Shown: positions 21,597-21,623 of the stretch, one piece after another
Layout of the letters: the number at the start of each line of letters is the position of its first letter
Position numbering within the stretch: position 1 is the stretch's first letter
Notes under the pieces: generated by a model
Databases searched by the model: none
The model's input: the letters and a program-made list of their open reading frames with translations, nothing else
Told to the model about the DNA's origin: nothing
IMG/VR virus record: IMGVR_UViG_3300022674_000053
Span: 1-21,623 of that record
Origin: a virus
Length of the DNA stretch: 21,623 bases
Strand: one strand, 5' to 3'
Program-made: the position numbers and the translations under genes

Positions 21597-21623
21597 AAAT
21601 TATATTAAGTAAAGGAGACAAAA
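21597..21623 (+). promoter_or_regulatory. Ribosome-binding site of the next gene, cut by window edge
   Basis: The last bases include AAAGGAGA followed by CAAAA, a typical site for a rightward gene starting just beyond the window. The unit therefore continues past the tube gene. Confidence 0.6.

Overview
The window is a stretch of a large, AT-rich, contractile-tailed bacteriophage (or prophage-like) genome. The best evidence is a full-length tail sheath gene (15266-17266), a probable tail tube gene (20874-21596), a P2 gpI-like baseplate protein with a long C-terminal extension (8540-11500), collagen-like fibre genes and a compact lysis cassette. Four near-identical intergenic promoter motifs contain a core close to the T4 late consensus TATAAATA, which fits a T4-like late transcription programme. 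There are no ribosomal, tRNA or housekeeping genes. The host cannot be told from the sequence.

Layout, left to right. 1-4646 (+): the 3' part of a collagen-repeat fibre/adhesin, then four or five small to mid-size genes, probably virion-associated, including one 46-residue single-span membrane protein. 4689-11500 (+), behind a late-type promoter: a two-part beta/coiled-coil protein of scaffold-like composition; a short basic protein with a TTG start; a lysis-like group (DUF5675 protein, three-TM holin-like protein, membrane-anchored coiled-coil protein); an HD-domain hydrolase; and two tail/baseplate genes. 11646-12560 (+), with its own promoter: an HTH plus metallophosphoesterase protein. 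13296-12563 (-): two Cys-rich zinc-knuckle proteins, a possible 36-codon gene in a GC-rich, inverted-repeat-rich island, and a strong minus-strand terminator. 13447-17266 (+): a zinc-ribbon protein with a natural polyhistidine run, a virion structural protein with a late promoter, and the tail sheath. 20182-17323 (-): a five-gene cassette of a membrane protein, a radical SAM/SPASM enzyme, two proteins sharing the same N-terminal Ser-rich tag, and an unknown protein. 20304-21596 (+): a HAD phosphatase and the tail tube protein behind another late promoter.

The morphogenesis genes read rightward from promoters of the TTTAGAACAA-N2-TATAAA type. The two leftward accessory units share a different 14-bp element about 40 bp upstream of their first start codon. 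The leftward radical SAM cassette splits the sheath and tube genes, which are neighbours in T4. It converges on the sheath gene at a bidirectional terminator. The pairing of a radical SAM/SPASM maturase with two short genes carrying an almost identical 17-codon Ser-rich N-terminus is the best candidate here for an undescribed protein-modification system. That role is inference only.
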